Source of the DNA: Acholeplasmataceae bacterium
GTDB lineage: Bacteria > Bacillota_I > Bacilli_A > Acholeplasmatales > Acholeplasmataceae
DNA length: 11,263 nt
Direction: 5' to 3'
Assembly (NCBI GenBank): GCA_016934175.1
Contig: JAFGTI010000060.1
Span: forward strand, 1 to 11,263
The position numbers and the translations under genes were made by a program. The notes under the pieces are model-generated. The model was not told the DNA's origin and ran no database searches. It saw nothing but the letters and a program-made list of their open reading frames with translations. This document shows, piece after piece, positions 7,787 through 11,263 of this stretch (the first letter of the stretch is position 1; each line of letters starts with the position of its first letter).

Positions 7787-7795
7787 TGATATAAT
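7787..7795 (+). promoter_or_regulatory. Extended -10 promoter of the ABC exporter operon
   Basis: TGATATAAT, an extended -10 with perfect TATAAT at 7790-7795; a weak -35 (TTTCAA, 7767-7772) sits 17 bp upstream. It is divergent from the nucleotidase promoter, with the two -10 elements only 27 bp apart. The predicted leader is about 24 bases and ends with a strong AGGAGGA site at 7814-7820. Confidence 0.7.
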
Positions 7796-7825
7796 TTAAA
7801 TTGAAAAAACTCGAGGAGGAAAAAC

Positions 7826-8833
7826 ATGATTAAAGTGGAGAACCTCACAAAGACATTCATTAAATACGAGAAGGAAAAAGGCTTGATGGGAATGCTAAAA
7901 GCTTTTTTTAATGCAAAAAAAGTGGAGAAAATAGCTGTAAACCATATCAATTTTGAGATTCAACCCGGAGAAATTGTTGGTTATATTGGGGCAAATGGCG
8001 CGGGTAAAAGCACAACAATAAAGATGTTAAGTGGTATATTAACACCTACGGAAGGAACTGTATCAGTCTTTGGACTAGATCCTAAAAAAGATAGAATTGC
8101 TCATGCCTATAACATAGGTGTCGTCTTTGGACAGAGGACACAACTATGGTGGGATCTACCATTAACTGAAACATATACCATTTTGAAAGAAATTTATAAT
8201 GTCAGTGATGAAGATTATAAAAAGCGTATGGAATTTTTCAATGAAGTTTTAAACATTGATGACTTTATAAAAAGTCCGGTAAGAACTCTATCTTTAGGTC
8301 AAAGAATGCGCGCAGATATTGCTGCGAGTTTACTACATAATCCCAGAGTCTTATTTTTAGATGAACCTACTGTGGGTCTTGATGTTGTTGCTAAACAAAA
8401 AATGCGTGAAGCCATCAAATTAATGAATAAAACATTCAATACGACAGTTATATTAACGACTCACGATTTAGATGATATTGAAGAATTATGTAAGCGAATC
8501 ATCATCATTGATGAGGGAAAGCTCATTTATGACGGTTCACTTACTAAAATTAAAAAAGAATATGGATTTATGAAAAACGTTATTTTTGAAATGAAAGATG
8601 CATTTTTTGAAGATATTAATTTAAATGAAGTATTTAAACTTAAACCAGATGAGCTCAAACAAGAAAAAAATGTTAATAAATTAAATATAACATTTGATAA
8701 ACGAAAAATTACTGTTTCTGAAATTACCGATTTAATTATGAAAAAATATGCTGTTATCGACATAGAAATCAATGAAACACATATCGAAGATATCGTTAGA
8801 AATATTTATGAGCATGGGTTAAATCATGACTAG
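7826..8833 (+). CDS. ABC-2 type exporter, ATP-binding subunit (COG4586-like)
   Basis: A 335-residue ATPase that powers export through the two permeases encoded next. Walker A GANGAGKST at 55-63, Q-loop Q103 in VFGQRTQLWWDLP, signature LSLGQRMR at 155-162, Walker B VLFLDEP at 175-181, D-loop GLD, and switch H213 in TTHDLDD. The charged insertion at about 13-36 between the first strands, the QLWWDLP stretch and LSLGQ in place of LSGGQ are typical of the COG4586 family. The last 90 or so residues form a separate charged C-terminal region. AGGAGGA lies 5 bases before ATG 7826. The end overlaps the first permease start by 8 bases. The transported substrate cannot be read from the sequence. Confidence 0.93.
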   Translation: MIKVENLTKTFIKYEKEKGLMGMLKAFFNAKKVEKIAVNHINFEIQPGEIVGYIGANGAGKSTTIKMLSGILTPTEGTVSVFGLDPKKDRIAHAYNIGVVFGQRTQLWWDLPLTETYTILKEIYNVSDEDYKKRMEFFNEVLNIDDFIKSPVRTLSLGQRMRADIAASLLHNPRVLFLDEPTVGLDVVAKQKMREAIKLMNKTFNTTVILTTHDLDDIEELCKRIIIIDEGKLIYDGSLTKIKKEYGFMKNVIFEMKDAFFEDINLNEVFKLKPDELKQEKNVNKLNITFDKRKITVSEITDLIMKKYAVIDIEINETHIEDIVRNIYEHGLNHD

Positions 8834-9647
8834 TTTTTTAAGAAAGTATATTCCTTTTACTAAGGCACAAATTCAAGAGTTCATCGCCTATAGGGCACAT
8901 GCCATTATTTGGATATTAATGGAGTTTTTCTATTTGTTGCTTCAGTATTTCATATGGAAAGCTGTCTTTTTAAATAGTGCAACAAATATAATCAAAGGAT
9001 TTACTTTCACACAAATGCTGATATATATATTTCTCATAAGAATCGTCAGCTCCTTAACTTTTGTGATGCCTAGCTCATATATTAGTGATGATGTTAGGAG
9101 TGGTAGTATTTCTATGATGCTCATTAAACCCATTTCATATCGAACTCAATTATTTTTCCGAAGTTTAGGTGAATCCGTTAATTCCATCATTTTTTTCGTT
9201 ATTCCTTTAACTATTGCAGCTTTTATTACTTCGTTTTTCGTTAATTTAAATATTTATATTGATTTTATGACCATTTCATTTTTTGTAATTAGTTTACTAT
9301 TTGCATTTCTTATTCGATTTTTTGTAGATTATATTTTTGGTCTTATTATATTTTTGACAATCAATAGTTTTGGTATCTTCCAATTACGTCGTGCAATAGA
9401 ATCAATTTTTTCTGGAATGATTATTCCAATTATCTTTTTTCCACCCGTATTGCTTACAATTGCTAAAATCCTACCTTTTATGCAAGGTTTATACGTTCCA
9501 GTGCGTGTGTTTATGGGCGAATATGAAACTCTCTTTGATTTACTTAAAGCAGTCGGATTTCAACTAGGTTGGATTGTTTTATTATTAGTTTTAAGTAATA
9601 TAATGTGGAACCGAGTTATTCGTAAGCTCGTTATTATGGGGGGCTGA
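8826..9647 (+). CDS. ABC-2 family exporter permease 1 (COG4587-like)
   Basis: A 273-residue integral membrane protein with about six hydrophobic segments (roughly 25-48, 60-80, 118-140, 150-180, 195-220, 240-262). The cytoplasmic motif DDVRSGSISMMLIKPISY after the second helix is the hallmark of this ABC-2 permease group, probably the contact site for the ATPase. The ATG lies inside the ATPase gene (8-base overlap) with only a weak GGG at 8816-8818, so it likely depends on translational coupling. It ends in TGA, evidence that TGA is a stop here. With the ATPase and the next permease it forms the usual three-gene set. Substrate unknown. Confidence 0.88.
   Translation: MTSFLRKYIPFTKAQIQEFIAYRAHAIIWILMEFFYLLLQYFIWKAVFLNSATNIIKGFTFTQMLIYIFLIRIVSSLTFVMPSSYISDDVRSGSISMMLIKPISYRTQLFFRSLGESVNSIIFFVIPLTIAAFITSFFVNLNIYIDFMTISFFVISLLFAFLIRFFVDYIFGLIIFLTINSFGIFQLRRAIESIFSGMIIPIIFFPPVLLTIAKILPFMQGLYVPVRVFMGEYETLFDLLKAVGFQLGWIVLLLVLSNIMWNRVIRKLVIMGG
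9638..9643 (+). promoter_or_regulatory. G-run ribosome binding site of permease 2
   Basis: Six consecutive G residues within the last codons of permease 1, 6 bases before ATG 9650. In this AT-rich DNA the run stands out and is the only candidate site. It fits the anti-Shine-Dalgarno CCUCC only in part and partly through G-U pairing, so coupling to the gene ending 2 bases upstream probably matters more. Confidence 0.45.
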
Positions 9648-9649
9648 TT

Positions 9650-10438
9650 ATGAGAAGACACATTTCTATATATAGAAAATTTGTTGCACAATATTTGAAA
9701 AAATTATTAGAATATCGTACAGATTTCATTATTGGAATACTATCTTTTGTTTTCATTCAAGCAAGTGGCATACTATTTCTATATTTGGTTTTTCAAAATA
9801 TCAATGAATTAAATGGATGGAGTTTTGAAGAACTTCTACTTATTTATGCTGTTTTTCAAATTCCTAGAGGTATAGATCATCTACTTACTGATAACATCTG
9901 GCTTATACCTAACTATATCATCAGAGGAGAATTTGATAAGTATTTACTTAAACCTTTAAATGTTTTATATAGTATCATATCTGAATTATTCCAAATTGAA
10001 GCAATCGGAGAACTTTTAGTAGGTATTGGTTTATTGATTTATGTGTTTCCAGTACTTAATATACACTTAGTTTGGATTGATTTATTGTTTATCCCTCTAT
10101 TAATTATTTCAGGTACAGTCATTTATACTAGTATCAAATTATTCACTGCAACATTCGCTTTTTGGATTAAAAATAGCAATAGTGTGATGGTCGCGTTTTA
10201 TGATGTTGCTGAATTCACAAAACAACCTTTATCTATCTATCCAAAGAATTTCCAATTTTTATTAAAATACATCGTTCCATTTGCCTTTACATCGTATTTC
10301 CCTAGTGCCTATCTACTTGGTAAAGGGGATGGTCTATCCATTGTATTACAATCAATTGTAGTGAGTATTATTGCAGCAATTCTTGCTTATAGTTTTTGGT
10401 TAAAAGGATTAAAGACCTACGAAAGTGTTGGTAATTAG
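9650..10438 (+). CDS. ABC-2 family exporter permease 2 (COG3694-like)
   Basis: A 262-residue integral membrane protein, the second, different half of the export channel. Hydrophobic segments lie at about 27-48, 60-75, 115-135, 142-172, 210-225 and 230-250. The motif IIRGEFDKYLLKPLN at about 90-104 matches in position and type the DDVRSG...LIKP motif of permease 1, so the two are distant homologues expected to act as a heterodimer. The gap to permease 1 is 2 bases. No convincing terminator hairpin follows in the 74 bases before the next gene, so some read-through into it is possible. Substrate unknown. Confidence 0.87.
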   Translation: MRRHISIYRKFVAQYLKKLLEYRTDFIIGILSFVFIQASGILFLYLVFQNINELNGWSFEELLLIYAVFQIPRGIDHLLTDNIWLIPNYIIRGEFDKYLLKPLNVLYSIISELFQIEAIGELLVGIGLLIYVFPVLNIHLVWIDLLFIPLLIISGTVIYTSIKLFTATFAFWIKNSNSVMVAFYDVAEFTKQPLSIYPKNFQFLLKYIVPFAFTSYFPSAYLLGKGDGLSIVLQSIVVSIIAAILAYSFWLKGLKTYESVGN

Positions 10439-10487
10439 TGTTACAATTTTTAACTGTCTAGATTAATAAATAAGCTTTAGTTTCTTA

Positions 10488-10496
10488 TGATATAAT
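10488..10496 (+). promoter_or_regulatory. Extended -10 promoter of the phosphodiesterase gene
   Basis: TGATATAAT, identical in nine bases to the ABC operon promoter; no recognisable -35. Transcription would start near 10502-10504, within or just before the AGGTGAGGTGG ribosome-binding region (10501-10511), giving a very short leader. Confidence 0.65.
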
Positions 10497-10515
10497 ATCT
10501 AGGTGAGGTGGAATG

Positions 10516-11262
10516 ATGAAAATAGTTAAAGATTTAAGTTGGATACAAAATGATCTAATTGCACATCGAGGTCTTTATACGATAGATGGTTCAATCCCAG
10601 AAAATTCTAAGGCAGCCTACTTAAACGCTTTGGATAAAGGCTATTCAATTGAATTAGATATTAATGTCTTGAAAGATGGCACAGTAATCGCATTTCATGA
10701 TCCTAGCTTAAAAAGGTTATGTAATGATTCTAGATTATTGAGTGAACTCAACTATAACGATATAAAAGACTGCCATTTATTAAATACTGAACAAAAGATT
10801 ATGCGTTTTGATGAGGTTCTTGAACTCGTTGATGGGAAAGTTCCCTTACTTATTGAATTAAAACCCTTTGGTGATGTCTCTCTTTTATGTAATTCATTAG
10901 TAAAAAATCTTACCGATTACAAAGGGAAATATGCGATATTTTCTTTCCATCCTAAAGTGGTTATGTGGTTTAAGAAAAACCATCCTGAAATCATTAGAGG
11001 TCAAATTGCTGAATATTTTAATGATGATCAAAAAATGAATGTATTTACTAAGTATCTCATGAAATCGATGTTTTTTAATCGTTTAACAAAACCAGATTTT
11101 GTTAGTTATGGTATTCACGATTTACCTAATCATTATTGCGATAAATTAATGAAAAAAGGCATAACTGTTATTAGTTATGCCGCTAGAAATCAGGATGAAT
11201 TTGATTGCATAAAATCCCATTATCATAATACGGTTTTTGAATTTTTTGAACCTAAAAAATAA
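10516..11262 (+). CDS. Glycerophosphodiester phosphodiesterase (GDPD family)
   Basis: A 248-residue enzyme that should split glycerophosphodiesters (deacylated phospholipids) into glycerol-3-phosphate and an alcohol. Motifs in the GDPD order: IAHRG (H17, R18), PEN (28-30), ELDIN (E46 and D48, metal ligands), AFHD (H61, D62) and LIELKP near 115-120. No signal peptide or membrane segment is seen, so it is predicted cytoplasmic, acting on imported substrates. Two ATGs are adjacent (10513 and 10516); I prefer the second because AGGTGAGG ends 7 bases before it, whereas the first is crowded by the G-rich site. The gene is complete and at normal family length, with TAA at 11260-11262, one base from the window end. 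It is separated from the ABC operon by its own promoter. Confidence 0.9.
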   Translation: MKIVKDLSWIQNDLIAHRGLYTIDGSIPENSKAAYLNALDKGYSIELDINVLKDGTVIAFHDPSLKRLCNDSRLLSELNYNDIKDCHLLNTEQKIMRFDEVLELVDGKVPLLIELKPFGDVSLLCNSLVKNLTDYKGKYAIFSFHPKVVMWFKKNHPEIIRGQIAEYFNDDQKMNVFTKYLMKSMFFNRLTKPDFVSYGIHDLPNHYCDKLMKKGITVISYAARNQDEFDCIKSHYHNTVFEFFEPKK

Positions 11263-11263
11263 G

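Noticed and set aside
7723..7950. 75-codon leftward open frame across the divergent promoter region
   Set aside because: It runs antisense through the ABC ATPase start and both promoters; its hydrophobic look reflects A/T-rich antisense codons.
8527..8772. 81-codon open frame antisense to the ATPase C-terminal region
   Set aside because: Shadow of the ATPase gene, no start context.
8942..9133. 63-codon open frame antisense to ABC permease 1
   Set aside because: Shadow of the permease gene, no start context.
10439..10512. Possible terminator after permease 2
   Set aside because: Only a short AAGCTT palindrome and A/T runs; no stem followed by a T tract.
1..11263. CRISPR array, tRNA or rRNA genes, insertion sequence, or a defence/toxin system
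   Set aside because: No regularly spaced repeats, cloverleaf-like sequence, transposase motif or flanking inverted repeats were seen; all main genes fit metabolic or transport families.

Overview
The window is strongly AT-rich DNA with compact operons, good Shine-Dalgarno sequences and several lipoproteins with short Gram-positive-style signal peptides. TGA is used as a stop (ends of the RDD gene at 5140 and of the first ABC permease at 9647) and tryptophan is TGG, so the organism does not use the mycoplasma code. Together this suggests a low-GC Gram-positive bacterium or a code-11 mollicute (Acholeplasma/Izemoplasma-like). That placement is an inference: no rRNA or other marker is present.

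Left region (1-5657) concerns extracellular alpha-glucan breakdown. A type I pullulanase (5' end missing) with a C-terminal Ig-like domain runs rightward and is followed after 4 bases by a small lipoprotein of unknown function. Converging on it from the right is a tight leftward operon: RDD membrane protein, GH13 alpha-amylase lipoprotein, and a DUF1189/YvdJ-like membrane protein, each start codon sharing one base with the preceding stop. The operon has an extended -10 promoter and, just upstream, a 14-bp site fitting the CcpA/LacI-family (cre/MalR-like) operator pattern. The two transcription units meet at a pair of hairpins, one suited to each direction.

Middle region (5667-7726) is a single leftward gene for a lipoprotein of the 5'-nucleotidase/UDP-sugar hydrolase family, carrying two tandem Ig-like (DUF5011-type) domains before the catalytic part and followed by its own terminator.

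Right region (7787-11262) starts at a compact divergent promoter. It holds a three-gene ABC-2 type exporter operon (ATPase plus two different permeases, matching the COG4586/COG4587/COG3694 set) and then a cytoplasmic glycerophosphodiester phosphodiesterase with its own promoter; this last gene ends one base before the window does.

Overall this is a surface nutrient-scavenging locus (branched glucans, nucleotides or sugar nucleotides, glycerophosphodiesters) beside an exporter of unknown substrate. No mobile element, CRISPR array, tRNA or rRNA was seen, and no stretch over 300 bases lacks a gene. All main genes belong to known families; the least understood are the small lipoprotein after the pullulanase and the membrane proteins flanking the amylase.
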